This document shows, one piece after another, positions 1-12,434 of a DNA stretch of 64,000 bases; position 1 is the first letter of the stretch, and the number at the start of each line of letters is the position of its first letter. The DNA comes from JANPPS01 sp965246925. GTDB taxonomy: Bacteria; Pseudomonadota; Alphaproteobacteria; Acetobacterales; Acetobacteraceae. The notes under the pieces are model-generated. The model made no database searches and was not told where the DNA came from. It saw only the letters and a list, made by a program, of their open reading frames with translations. Position numbers and translations under genes: made by a program. Location: the NCBI GenBank assembly GCA_965246925.1, contig OZ251994.1, forward strand, positions 1,178,001-1,242,000. The letters are read 5' to 3'.

Positions 1-3000
1 ATCGAGGAAGCTCCACTGCGATACGATACGATCAGGATGCTGGTCGTCGATCGTCTTGTCTCGGACGCGCTTGTCGATGCGCACCGCGTAGAGTGCACGG
101 GACCAAGTCTCGGGGCGGGCGATTACGACGCCGATGCCACGCGTAGTGGCGTAGAGCTCGGGCCGACGTACTATGAGCGCCGTGATCGCCTCCTTTAACG
201 GATCGCCCTGTGTCAGCGCACTGTCATCCAGTTCCGCCTTCAGCTTCGTGACGGCGTTGAAGAGGTCGATGTCAGGCTGGCTGGAGCCGTCCGGCGGTGA
301 CGGCGCGTTTACCGGCAAGACAAGATCGGCCAGTGCCCGAGCGGTTTTGGCAAGAACGATGGACAGACGGTTTTGCACCAGGAAAGGCTCTTCCGCTGTC
401 TGCGGCGTCGGCGGAAGCAGGTCGATCCGGTCAGCCTCTCTTCCGTTGACGAGGTCGCCGACGAGGGAAAGTAACCAGACGGCGAAGCCGTTGGTCACGC
501 TCGCATCGTTGAAGTCGGGATGCCCATCGATTGGTGCAAACGCGTGCGGGATATAGTAAAGGTCTACGACGGTAGGGACATTGTTCGTAGTGCCCTCGGG
601 TTTGTCGAGATACGGACGTAACTCACCCAACATTGCAGCAAGTTTCTTTTCGCGAACTCCTTGCGGATCGTCAGTTCTCTTCGGCAGAATGGTCTCCAAC
701 CAGGCGTAACGCTCCGACAGGCCACTTCCCAGTTTTGTCCAGTCTTGGACGCTCTTCCATGCGTCACCACGCGCCGACCCGAACTGTTCCGGAACGAATT
801 TGCCGGGAGCTGTCGGGTCAGGCAGCCTCAAGATTGCCGACTGAGACATAAGCTCCGCCGACGGAAGGGTCGGCATCAGATCCGCAATGTTCGCGGGCGA
901 AGCGATTGTCGTATCTTGCGGCCGCCGAAGCAGCAGACCTAGCCGCACAAGATTCGCCGTCGAGTCGATGTCGGGAGCCGTGGCCAACGGGCTTCCCTTC
1001 ATGTCGATCCAGGTCCAGGTGTTGTCGATGTCGATGGGATGACTAAACCAATTCATCGCACCCGACGTCGCAAACGTGGCTAGCTTTGCCGTGAACCCAT
1101 CCCAGTCCGTCACGAGAAGCATTTCGATTCCGGCCGTCAACGCCGCCGCGTGAGTCGCGAGGTGAAGCGTGCCCTGCGCGATGCGCGTGGCATGCGTGAC
1201 ATAACCCGGAAAGCGGGTATCATCCTCAACAGCACTATTCCTGACTATAGAATGAAGATTATCGAAGTCCCACAGTTCGATTTCGAGCAATGTTTCTGGC
1301 GCGGTAAGTGCGATGCGAAGGTCGGAAAGCGCCTCGTACAGGTCGCGCGTGGCGTCCCGCTTGAGCTCTTCGCTCGTATTTGAAGCGACTACAGCAGTAA
1401 GATGGGCGGTCGGGAACTCGAGCGTAATAAGCTTGCCGGAGCGATCGAGAGTATGGCGAAGTACCGGGATCGGACGTTCGTCTGGACCGCTCCCGGTTGG
1501 TTTCGCCTTTCGCGTGACGGCCGCTGGATGCAAGACCTCGTTAGACGCGCGCAGCTTTAGGTGTACGGCCGACCCATCCTGCGCAATCGGTATGCGGTGC
1601 GAATATTGATGTTCGAGCAATCCGCCGAGCATCCACCTGCGACCCGGATCGCGGTGAAACATGTAGCGCAGGCTTTCGTCGTTGCGGGTGGTCCGCGTCG
1701 CGCTGGCGCTGGGTTTTTCCTCCAGCTGTTTTGAGAAGGAATGGCCGACCCACCAACTCGGCCGCGGGTTGTCATTGGAGGTCGGCAGGCCGATCTGCGA
1801 CGGCGGGGGCTCGGGTTGCACAGGCACCGCAGGCGGCGCGGGCAGCGGCAGTATGGCGTCGGGCCAAGTGAGGAACACGGTCGACTGTGTTGGCCCGCCT
1901 TCTGCCCGAAGGAACAGTCGGAGCTTGTTGAAGTCAAGATATTTGCCTCTGAATTTTTCATTGTACACGGTGGGACGAAGTAGAGACGGGAAATAGATCG
2001 CTTGCACCCGCTCGGTGAATTCCTCAAACGTCTCCGAAAACCCGAGATCGAAGACGTTCGCGGCCGCGAGTAGCGGTCCCACGTCCGGCGGCGGCTGGTT
2101 CGCCGCCATCGTCCATTCCATGAGGTTGAAGAACGCATTTGGCAGCTTGCCGCCCACTTTCGTCAGGACGTCGATCTTCGTTACGACTAGGTCGATTGGC
2201 ACGCCATGGGGCGATTGTTCCGTTGCCGGCCGATTATCCAGCGCATTGGATAGCGACCCCACCCCACTGGTCTGATCGAGTAGAACCGCGCCGTTCGTGT
2301 CGCTTGCTCTAACGAGAGGACCGAGCTTGATCACTGCTACGGGCCCGTTCTTCTGCGGAATCCACGCCTCCGCCTTCGCCAAATTCGCGATGACGAACGC
2401 CTTCTCACCGTCGTCCATGTCGCCCGGCAGCGTCATCGTGTAGGCACGCAGCATGGAGGCGGTCAGCAGCAGGGGCGTGATCGTAGCTTTGATATGGAAG
2501 TGAACCGCAGCCAGTGGCGTCAGAACTTCTTCAGCGCGGTATAGCTCGGCTGGCTTAAGACCGCGACGGACAGGTGAAAAAGACAGGAGCTCGCCGGTGC
2601 GGGGCATGGATTGGCGAGCATCCGGTGTGAGCGCATCGAGCAACGAAGGCGGCACCTGCGCTACGGTGTTCTGCAACGGTGTTGCGTCGTTCACTATCGG
2701 TGACGACGCGATTCGCGGCGTAAAGAATGCCAGGCCAGCGGGATGGCCGGCGTCGCGCCCGATTTCGATCTTGTGGAGCACTTTCATCTGGCCGGGCAGG
2801 TCTGCGACAAAAGCGGTGAGTTCCTTCGCAAATGCATCACCGAAACGCTGTACGGTGGGGGTGCGGAACTGGGCTGGAAGCTGCGCCGCGAGCGCCCCAA
2901 TGCCGTCGATCGAAAGCTCGATCTACTGCGGCTGGCCCGCCTGGACCACGCTGAGCGGGATACGGAAGGCGAGCCCCATCAGCGAATGCGCGTTGGTTGC

Positions 3001-4097
3001 CACCGCGCCCTGCAGCCGGCCGCTATCGGGCTGCAGCCGCATGAACGCCTTGTTGGGTTCGACAAAGATCGAATCCTTCCAGCGCAACCGCTCGCCAAAA
3101 GCGAACAACCGCCCCAGAGCAAGTTTGAGCTCGTTCAGGCGGCTTTCCCGCTCGGCATCCTGCTGTGCCGGCGGCACGGCGCTGACGTCCAGAAGCGCCC
3201 TCTTTTGCTCCCACAGGTTCTTGAGATAGCTACGTCCGAGTAGATCCTTGCCGCCGATTTGCGCCGGCAGTCCGAGCCGCTCGGGCGTGAGCTTCGTCTC
3301 GTCGAGGTCGAAGCGTGAAGGCGAGAAATGGGGCCTGACCGGCGGCACGTCCGGGTCGTGTTGCTGGAACGCATCGAACAACTTCCCACCAAGCGATGCA
3401 TCACCAGTGCCGAGCGCGGCGCGCCACGCTTTGACCATGTCCTCCGCAGCCGTCTGGCTAGACAGAACTGGATCGGTGGCCACCAGCTGATTGTAGATCT
3501 GCTGCTCCCGGTTCGTCGGGCGGTCGGGCTTCTGCTCGAGGACGCGCGTGCGGAGGTCGTGGACTGCCCCAATGGCCAGTTCAGGGCGAGCTCGCGCTGT
3601 TTCGGCACGAGATCAGCCCATGACCTCGCCGGCGGCACCTGGCCGTTTGCGATGGCGATGGCTTTCCAATCATCGCGTGCCAACGAGAATGTGTCGTCGG
3701 GATCGCCTGCCAGTCGATCGAGACCGACCACACGGCTGTCGCTCCAAATTGCGGTGCCCTGGACGTCCTTGAGGGTAAGCGTCAACGCGGTATTGGGCGG
3801 AAACGGCACAGGGACCGTGCGGCCCTCTGGTGGACTCTGCCGATGATCAAGAATCTCGAACCGTGGCCCGATCGGAGTCGGGACGAGGAAGTAATCATCG
3901 AGCTTTAATCCGGGGTTCGCGCTGTCGACCTGGATCAGATAAGCAGAGACGATCACGTAGACGACGGTCGCATCGTCGTCATAGGTCTCATAGGGGATCT
4001 TGGTGCCTAGATCGGCCGGCGTCACCGCCGCCGGGTCCACCTTGAAAGCTACCGCGCTGAAGAAGTCCAGCCCGATTTGGATTTTGGTGGCGTCCAT
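1..4097 (-). CDS. Giant protein of unknown family, C-terminus beyond the window (frameshift and in-frame stop)
   Basis: The reading frame starts at ATG 4097 (MDATKIQIGLDFF) just after the stop of the preceding giant gene and runs off the left edge, so at least 1,360 residues are encoded. Two interruptions are visible. Near 3567-3570 a run of four C on the plus strand is one base short, shifting the frame after residues RELALNW. At 2923-2925 a TAG lies in an otherwise continuous frame, between VVQAGQPQ and IELSIDG. Downstream the frame stays open to base 1 with protein-like composition. There is no signal peptide, membrane segment or motif I recognise. It is probably the last or next-to-last gene of a long operon and may act with the giant protein encoded before it. 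The function is unknown. Confidence 0.7.
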
Positions 4098-4098
4098 T

Positions 4099-7000
4099 TC
4101 AACCTACCGTGATGTGACCGGACGCCGGCATGGAGAGTGTGCCGGAGACAGAGAATGTAAAACTAAAGAAGCCGCTACCTACTGTGACCGATGCGGAGTA
4201 GCCCTGGGCAAGAACGGTCTGAAACGTGACCAGTGCGGGCGTTCCCGGATGGATGCGGATGTCGCAGGACAGCGCGGCCTGCGCAAAGACCCTGAATCGC
4301 GCGGAGATGATCCAGATATCGATGCCCGCCTCACCGTAAGCGAGGATGCCGATGACGCCTATGATTTGCGCTTCGACGACGGACGCTTTCAGCAGGTCGC
4401 TGCCCGTCTGCAGCGTCAAGCTTCCCTGCACGATGGCGAAGATGCCGATGCCGGCGCGGGCCCAGACGGCCGAATTGCCGAAACCGACGTAATATCCGAT
4501 ATAGATTCCGAAACCGGCCGCAATGGTGACTTGGTTGTGCGTCGCAGTCTCGACGACGACAATCTCGGTGCGCTTCTCAAGGAAGAATCCGATCTTCCCT
4601 TCGTACCCTCGGCGGGAATGCTGAAGGCGCGAAACCAGTCGTAGCCGCTCGGCGTAAGCCACGGATAGCCGAGATCAACAAGGAAGTCCCAATTCACGCC
4701 CCATTCGAGCGCGCAATCGCCGCTGCGCATGTCGGCGATCATATCAAGCGCAGTCAAGCGGAAGCCGGTGCGGAAGCGGTCAAGTTCGCGCCGCGCACCC
4801 GGGATGTATGCAAGTTCGAGCGATTCTTGGCCAAGCAGCGGCTTCAGCCAGTCGGCAGCCAGATGAATGCCGTAATAATGCTGGTCTTGGAGCACTAAGG
4901 TGCAGTTCTTGAACACCTCGCCGAGCGCGAAGCTGAGACCAAGGAGCCAGTTGTCGCCGCCAAAATCCGCGTTGACCACGTGGTGCGGAACGTCGACGAG
5001 CCTTGCGACAAGGTCTCTAGCACCCCGATCCTGCGCATCCAGGAGCGTCGAGAGCACCCTGTCGTCGATGAGCAGATTTCGTGTGAGTAGCGCCCAGGAT
5101 AGGCGGAAAAACTTCTTTGTCTCAGCTGCGCCCGGGTCGGCGTAGGCAAGCAGCGTCGATCGTTCGATGCGGGTCGTCGTCTTTGAGTGCAAGAACTGGA
5201 CGCTCACGGCGGCCGTTTCCGGCAAGGGAGACCAACCGAGCAGCTTGAACTTTACGTCCTTTGCCAACAAACCGCCCGCCGCCTCTGCGCTTGCCGGTTT
5301 TGCCCCGACCTTCCAATCGTCCGCCAGCACAAGATTCTTGATATCCAGCGTGAATATCCGGAACAGGTCGATATGCAGATCGTGCGCGTCGAGACCTCTG
5401 ATTCCGACGAAGGGATTCTTGAGCGTGCCGTTTGCGGAGAGAGCGCCGAGAACAAGATCAAATTCCAGCTGGCTAAGACCGCCAAGGAACGGCAGGTTTC
5501 CGAAATTAACGCGGAGATTCATGTGCGGAACGGATATGTCGGGCAATTGGACCGCTGGAATCCCGAAGCCGCCCAGATCCGCGAAGTCGCCTTTTAGCTG
5601 GTCGATTTCGTGCTGCGCATCGCGCAGGAAGCCGAGACCGGTCGGCAGGATCTCGATGCCGAACAGATTGATTGCCCGCGGATCGGGAATCGCGAACCGC
5701 ACCGAGGGAAAGTCAATGTTGAGACGCAGCGCCTGGCCGATAGATCGGCCGGCGCCACCGTTGAACTGAGGCAATTGAATGCGCAGACCTGAAAGTTCGA
5801 TCTCCGCCTGATTAATGTTGACGTTCAAACTGGGTGTGTTCTGCAGCTTGATCGTCGCATCGATGTCTAGAGATGTGTGGCCATTATGGGGAACAGCGCG
5901 GACGCGGCGGAGCGCGAGAGATTTCACCAGCAGAACACTGATATCGATGTCCTCGGCCGGCTCAAACCGGGCTTCGAAGCTGAGTGCCCGGGTTGCGCCA
6001 TCCGCGCTGCCCGCCGGCAGAAGGCCCGTGATAAATATCGTCTCGGATGTTTGGGGACGGCCCCATACGTTGTTCAAGTCGAGCCTGAAGCGAATCTCCG
6101 CTTGCTCGATGCGCGTGCCCTTGATCAGCACGTCGAATTTGACGAGAGAAAACCTGGTATCGCCGTCCCACGTCTCGCCAGTCGCTTTGGGGAGGTCGAC
6201 CTGGTCATCTGGGCCGGCAACCCGAATGATGCGGGCCGTCACGTCGAGCGGAAGCTGAGAGTCGACGCGTTTGCCGCCGACGGCCGCCCATGCCACGTCG
6301 ATCTGCTCGAAGCCGCAAAGATCGCGAAGCACCTGGTCGCCGCCAAGATCCGCCATTGGTCCGACGACAAAGATGCCCTGCCAGTTGGAATCTCCGACCT
6401 CGGGCGTGATGGTGCTGAAATAGCGGTCCAGCGCATTGCCATCGCCGGATGGCGCAAGCCGCTCCATGCCGAGCGGGTCGGGCAGGCTGCCGCTCGCATA
6501 TGCGGCATGGATCTCCTGAAGAATTGACTTGATGGTTCGCCCGGCGCGCAGCTTGACGACCATCACCGCCTCGCTATCGAGCAGCATAAACCAGGCAGTA
6601 CCGTTGCCTTGCTTGCACAGATCGAAGCGCTGCAGAACCGGAGCATCATCGTCCGCCCCTCCGGCGCGCGGGAACCGGCGGCTAATGAGCACATAGTCGG
6701 GCGGGTCGAAGGCGAGCTCCGCGAGACTGCGCAGGTTGGGGATTGTGCGTTGCAGGACTTCTAGGAACACCCCGGCATCAGCTGCTGCGCCGGGTACAAG
6801 GAGCGAGCGATATACGTCGGCGGTCAGCGCCTTGCCGTACCGGCTGCGCAGATCGTTCATCGCGCTGTCGGCTGCAATCTGCCACTGACTCTCCGCCTCT
6901 TTGCGTAGAGCGTTCGCGCCCTGCTGGACTTTAGAGAACAGGCCATCGACTGTGTGGTCGTAGAGATCCTTTACTGAACCGAAGCCTCCAGTATCCCAGA

Positions 7001-9218
7001 GCGGCAAGAGCAAAGTTTTCAATGTGTTCAGATGTGGCCCAAGCGCGTCGCGAATTTTGCGACTTGCGTCGTCGTCGCGTCCGATACCGGCGTGGAGCAG
7101 ACCAGCGATCCTGCGAAACAAGCCGTCGGTGGGCGGCGCCACCGCCCACTCGAGCGGCAGCAGAAAATCACCGACTTCCTGTTCGTTCCATAAATCGACC
7201 CAGTCGTCATCGCTCATTTCGCGCAGCAAAAGCGATAGCGTCTCGCCTTCGATACCCGCCTTGTCGACGTCGCGGCGTTCCGCAGCCGCGATCAGCGCCA
7301 GCCGCCGGTTGATAATGTCCGGATCGGCGAGGCCCATCTTGGCCCGGACGAGACCGAGCAAATCCTTGAGCATCTGCACCGCCGCGATGAGGTCGTCGCT
7401 ATCCGGTGCAATCCAGTTCCGCACAAATCTATCGAACGATTTGCCGAGTTCGGTCTGGACGGAGTCGGCAAGCGTCTGCGCGTGGCTGTCGTCACATGGC
7501 GTTCCGCCATGTGTGAATACAGCCGCCGCAGCAGGCGCCGCCGCCATGTCGAAGAGCGCATGAGCATTGGACGGGTCATAGGCGGCAAGGTGCGGGCCGT
7601 CATGACGCGCCTCAGAGAAATTTGCGATCTGAAATCGCGGCGGCGTTAGTACGCTGTGGAAGAGCTGCCTCGGCGGCGGCCGTTCGCGAAAGCCAGTGAT
7701 ATGCACGGTCGGCGCGCTCTGGGGTGCGTCGAAATGAGTGGCCTTGGCGCCCGCAAGTTGCGCGTCGATCCGGGCGTGCCAGTCCACCCCGCAATCGGGA
7801 ATCGGATTCGCGGCCGTTGAGCCCGCCGTCTTGACGAAAAGGTTGGCGACGGCGGGCGCCAAGTCGATGGCAGGTAGCCGCAAGTCGGTGGCATCCTTCC
7901 CGTCAGCCAAACGCAACTGAACCTTGGGATCGCTTCCCCCACTCGTGTTCAGCGGTGCGACCTCGCGCTCCTCGCTATGCGCCGCGAGCGTCCAATGCTT
8001 GGCGTTCGGGAGGATGAAATTGGTTTGGTGGAAAATATCCTCGTTGTGGTTGTTCGTGAGCGGTTCGACCGTTAGGTGGCAATCTGCCGCCTCGGGCGCG
8101 CTGGTCTTGCGCTGAAGCCGCACGCCGCGGGCAATACCGTAAAGCTCCATCGGAATTTCACTACGAAAAGGTGCCGTCCCGTCCGCGAGCAGAAACGGCC
8201 GTGTCGATTTCGGCCGCTTCCGCGCGAGCAAAGAAACGGCATCGAGGCCGCGCAGTCGCATCGGCTCGCGGTGGGCGGGGTTTCGCCAATCGTCGTCGTC
8301 GGGAACTGCGATTGTCGACAGATTCGTCTGCTGCCAAAGGTCTGGATTGTTTCCCACAGGCTCACGCTGAGAGCCTCGACGATAGTCGAGCCTTAACGAA
8401 CCGCCTTGGTTCTGGGGTACGAGCGCGAGGGGAAGTCCATGCTCGTCGGTCCAGCGCAGCAGAAGGAGCGCAGCCGGCCGCTGCGGATCCAGCGTTCTCC
8501 AGCGATGTTTTGGAATTCCGTCTGCGAATGCGAGGTCGATGTCCAGCGCGCCGTTGACGAGAGCGTGCTGCATGACGAACCCATTGCCGTCGCGCGCCAC
8601 GTGTTTGTCGAGCACGTCGCAATGAAGCAGCAGGTGTTCGGGTAGCAGTCTGACGTTTGCACCTTGGCGGGAGAATGCGACTCCGTGCAAAGGGCAATCC
8701 TGGACGTGCGTTATGCTTTTCTTGCTTCCTAGAAATTTGTGCTCGAGCGTGAATTTCGTCTGCGAATTTGTGTAATCGCGATGAACGATCCGATTATTCG
8801 GCACATCGAAGGTGAAGGCCAATTCAGGCCACACTTGCGGTGAGTTGAGTGTCGGGATCGCATGCGCACTGTTCCGCCACCAGGTCTGTGCGAGCCCAGA
8901 GGTATCGCGAAAGGCAATTCCGGACGTCTCCGCGTCTGCCGGAATAATCGCTGCCGCCGCGGGATACTGAACGGCCTGAGGCTGCGACACGGTGAGGTAT
9001 CCGCTGCGGTTCCCTGCTACGGTTGGCACCAGAAGACCATTCACGTCGCGGCAGTCGAGATCCATGGAAAGATTGCTTGCATTGCCGAGTGGAAGCGGCC
9101 CGTTGATGGTCAATCGCACGTGCGGCGGCGTAGCGCTCAATACGGTTACCTGGGCCGATCCGAGCTGTCCGGTGCCGTTCTGGATGTCGATCTGCTGGCC
9201 GAAGAGAGGAAAACGCAT
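4099..9218 (-). CDS. Giant (about 1,706 aa) protein of unknown function, one homopolymer frameshift
   Basis: I choose the ATG at 9218 (MRFPLFGQQIDIQ) because it overlaps the lipoprotein stop as TGATG and is preceded by a strong GGAGG site. The frame breaks near 4606-4608, where a run of three C on the plus strand appears one base short. Adding one base joins the sequence to the tail ending ASGHITVG and makes the length exactly 1,707 codons. The middle third is helical and charged. The region from about residue 1000 is rich in beta-strand-like alternating segments (for example LNVNINQAEIELSGLRIQLP), and the last 170 residues are Gly-rich and hydrophobic (GFGIYIGYYVGFGNSAV). No signal peptide is visible. 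No family is recognised; a structural or pore-like role is only a guess from composition. Confidence 0.75.
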
Positions 9219-10654
9219 CAGTTCCTCCACTCAAACGAACATGCATCGCGTTTCCCGTCTGCTGCGGGCGTCCATTCGACAGCTTCGAGATCGGCCGGAT
9301 AAAGCCGCTGAAGATCGGATCTGAGCACCGTCGCCTTCAAAATGATCCGCCAAGCGGTCGGATCGGTTCGCTCAACAGATCTCGATATTTTCCGGGGTCG
9401 GATGATCTCGACGACCGTGTGCGTGGGTTGGCCCGTATCGATCACATCGACCCATCCGATTCCCGCGAGTCTGACCCGCTCGATCCTGGCCGCCACATTC
9501 GATCCGGTGTTCGGTATGTGGCAGATTCCAGCCTGCTCCCATTCCAGCAAATTCCATGTACTCTCCGGCCAAACGGCGCCCTTAAGCGACAGGCGACTCA
9601 GATCCACGGAGACAAATCCCTGCAATGCTTCGACGTGCGCGCTGCTATCGCCGTGAAAGTCAATTCTGTTATCAGTCGCCTTTGCCGTGATGGCGTGCGC
9701 AGGAGAAGCAAACGGTGTGATGCCCGAAAGCACGTCGGTTGCACGGGGAGCAGCAGGTTGCTTCGGATCCGGTTGTGGGCAACCCATCGCGCCGATGATC
9801 TGTTTGTGACGCGTTTGTTCGTCGCTCAGCTGGAGACGGAGTCCATCGGGGATTTGACCGTTCGGTGGAAAGTATTTCGTGCGAAGGGCGGTGCAATACG
9901 CATTAAAATCGAGGGTTAGGACCAGTCGGTTAATAGGTTCCGGACGCCAGATGGCGTTTGAATCGGGTTGGGGGTCGGGAGGATTGTTTGCTTTCACAGC
10001 TGGCTGCTGCAGACGCTTTATTCGTGCGGTTAGAAGGAACGTGTTCCAAAGCGCGGGCTGTTCCGAGGCAAGAGCGTCGCCGAGATGGGCAAGCCACGCA
10101 GCGGCCTCGTCGGCTTGTGGAGATGCGTTCCATTGTCTGGGCCGCTGCGCTGACAGCACCGACGCCAGGAGAATCCACTCCGGATCGTCCAATTGGCCTC
10201 TGGCTCCGATGGTTCGTGCCGGCAGCCGCAACGGATTACCCACCGGCGGCAATCGGGTTGGCCCCCCGACTTGGTCGGTCTGGTCATAGGTCGGACCGCC
10301 TGACCAAGTCATCAGATGGAGCACCGCGCCTGGCGGCGGTGTCACTCCCACCTCCAAGTTCTCGATCTTACCGCTACAGTCGCTGTCGATCGGAAATGGA
10401 AGATCCTCGCCGGGATTGGCGCCTAACGCATAGTCTTGCGGGCTGGCCGCAGTCAGGAAGTCGCCGTCGGGCTGTGGTTTCCCATCTGGTTGGGGCTTAG
10501 GCGAGTAATTCCTGTTCAGGGCCGAAGCAGGGATATGCGTGCCGTCGCAGGTCGTCACCTCAGTATCGGCCCGGAGCGGCATGCTGGGAGACAACGGGTA
10601 TCCGCTGCACGCCGCGAGTGTGAAAAGCGCGAAGAGAAATGCCAATGGCCGCAT
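9218..10654 (-). CDS. Putative lipoprotein of unknown function
   Basis: This 478-residue protein opens with a lipoprotein signal peptide, MRPLAFLFALFTLAAC, in which LAAC/S is a good lipobox with Cys at about residue 16. Membrane anchoring after signal peptidase II cleavage is therefore expected. The mature part is Pro-rich, has scattered cysteines and lacks any domain I can name. It starts ten bases after the peptidoglycan-binding gene ends, and its stop overlaps the start of the giant gene, so it sits inside the same operon. With a PG-binding protein and a membrane protein encoded just before it, it is likely part of an envelope-located complex. That role is inferred from context. Confidence 0.75.
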   Translation of the reverse strand: MRPLAFLFALFTLAACSGYPLSPSMPLRADTEVTTCDGTHIPASALNRNYSPKPQPDGKPQPDGDFLTAASPQDYALGANPGEDLPFPIDSDCSGKIENLEVGVTPPPGAVLHLMTWSGGPTYDQTDQVGGPTRLPPVGNPLRLPARTIGARGQLDDPEWILLASVLSAQRPRQWNASPQADEAAAWLAHLGDALASEQPALWNTFLLTARIKRLQQPAVKANNPPDPQPDSNAIWRPEPINRLVLTLDFNAYCTALRTKYFPPNGQIPDGLRLQLSDEQTRHKQIIGAMGCPQPDPKQPAAPRATDVLSGITPFASPAHAITAKATDNRIDFHGDSSAHVEALQGFVSVDLSRLSLKGAVWPESTWNLLEWEQAGICHIPNTGSNVAARIERVRLAGIGWVDVIDTGQPTHTVVEIIRPRKISRSVERTDPTAWRIILKATVLRSDLQRLYPADLEAVEWTPAADGKRDACSFEWRN

Positions 10655-10663
10655 CGCGAGCCC

Positions 10664-12290
10664 CTATTTCCTGACGAAGACGCGGTCGAGCTTGAGGTCG
10701 TCCTGGCTGTCGCCGCCGTCGGACCATCCCTTCCAACTGTATAGGGCGTACAAATCGTTGGTCAGCCACGGCGCGCCCTTGCGAACCTTCTTGGCGCCGG
10801 GAATCGCGACCGCCGACAGCAGGCCGTCGACAAGCTTGTCTTCGGGCAGCGCCGCGAGTGCGGTATTCGCCGGAATCTTCGATTGCGTGAATGCGAGCTT
10901 CACGAACGGACCGGCGTTGGTGGAGCAGACATAGCCGGGTGCATTGACGTGTACACGAAGAAGCATCGCTACGCTCGTTTCCGAGCGGAAGACATCGCCG
11001 ATGCAGGTTGTCTTCGGCCACGTCGAGCCGGTCGGCAGAGCGCCCCAGGGCGTTGACAGGATGTCATCCACCCGACGCTTGCAGGCAGTCCAGAAGGTTT
11101 GCTGACAGCCACGGTGCGTGCGTGCGAGCATCGCCAACCGGTAGGTCCAGTGCCAATGGCGGAATTGCTCGGCGACTTCCCGCTCCTGCGGAACCTCCTG
11201 CCAGTTATTTGGTTCCTGCCCAGCTTCCGTCTCACGCAATATCGGCGCCGTGTACTTTTTCGCTTGGGTGTCGCGCATACTGTTCTCATCCCAGGCGGGC
11301 AACCGCATTCCATGCATTTGAAACCAGTCTCTGAGCCAGGAATCCGGCAGCGACATGACCTCACTCAGGAAGGCGGGCAGTTCGCCATTGCCGATGGTGC
11401 GGGGCTTTGATGCGGTGCTGGCAATGATTGTTTGCTGAAACGGTCCCAGTGACTGTACCGCGGCGTCATAGGCGTTCATGACGTCGAGGCGTCCACTGCT
11501 TTCAATCTCGCTGACCGCCCGGATCACCTTGAAGTAGCTCTTGTCCAGACCTTTCAGGTCCTTCGACGCGACGCCAGCCAGCAGCTTAGGTGTAACGGCG
11601 GTCGCTGGGTTTGATGCACGCGAGCGGATCGTGATGGCCGGACCGCCAAAGGATAGCACATTGATACCATTCAGTCTTCCATCCTTGCCGGCTGACTTTT
11701 TGACCAGAGGCGGAATGAACGCACCAGCGCGGCCGTCTTCCGGCGTTAGGGGATCGAGCTCTGCGAAGATGCCGGAAAGGTCGCGGAAATTGCAGCGTCT
11801 GGCCCCCGGTTCGAAATTGAAGCACGGTCCAGATATTCTCTTCGTCGGCGCTAGCGGGTGCCTTGGAATAGATGACGACTGGGCAGCGCAGATCGAGGCT
11901 CAGCCAATTCGCGATGGAAGCCCGCGTCTCCCTGTTGACGACGCCGGAGACTGGACCGGCATATGGTGCAGGGTTCTGAAATTTCGTCAGCCGTTGCGCA
12001 TAGCCGCCTGCCACCGCGGGATGGGGATCCTTCGCCACTGTCGCGTACTTTGAGTAGGACTGGAATTCGCGGACCGCATTTTCCAGCCGGCGATCGAATA
12101 TCGTAGGCAAAACTGGAATCTGGTGTTCGGTAGCAAGCGCGAACCCCAGTGCTGCCAAGTCTTGCCGAAGGGAGACGACATGAGCGGCCGGAAGATGAGG
12201 CTGTCCCTCATAGAGGCCGACGACGTCGTTGTCGCCGAGTTGCAAACTGTAGCCGCCGTAGGGATCCTGAGGCACGTTACCCCCCCGCAC
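10664..12290 (-). CDS. Peptidoglycan-binding-domain protein, one homopolymer frameshift
   Basis: The N-terminal 150 residues resemble the PG_binding_1 fold: LRQDLAALGF, then IFDRRLENAVREFQ, then GPVSGVVNRETRASI, matching the usual order of helix, FG..T..AV..FQ and G.V...T motifs. The start is a GTG at 12290. The frame breaks at 11815-11817, where AAA on the plus strand appears one base too long. Removing it joins IWTVLQF to EPGARRCNFRDLSG and gives exactly 542 codons. The C-terminal part (FRHWHWTYRLAMLARTHRG and following) is not recognised. Its place between a membrane protein and a lipoprotein suggests it acts at the cell wall. Confidence 0.7.
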
Positions 12291-12434
12291 ATAAGAACAT
12301 CGTATTCAATCGCGACTGCGCGATTAGCTCCAAGGCAACGTCAGCCAGTTGGATTTGATAACAATCAAGTTTCATGGCGCTTCTGCCTCCGGGGTATGAT
12401 CGTGTTTGGTGCGAGCCGCATCAGCCCCTGGGCG

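Noticed and set aside
1557..2138. 193-codon minus-strand frame
   Set aside because: Arg/Ser-rich shadow in another frame of the giant gene, which is open across this region to the left edge.
4000..4644. 214-codon plus-strand frame
   Set aside because: Antisense to the C-terminal part of the giant protein, whose minus-strand frames continue through it.
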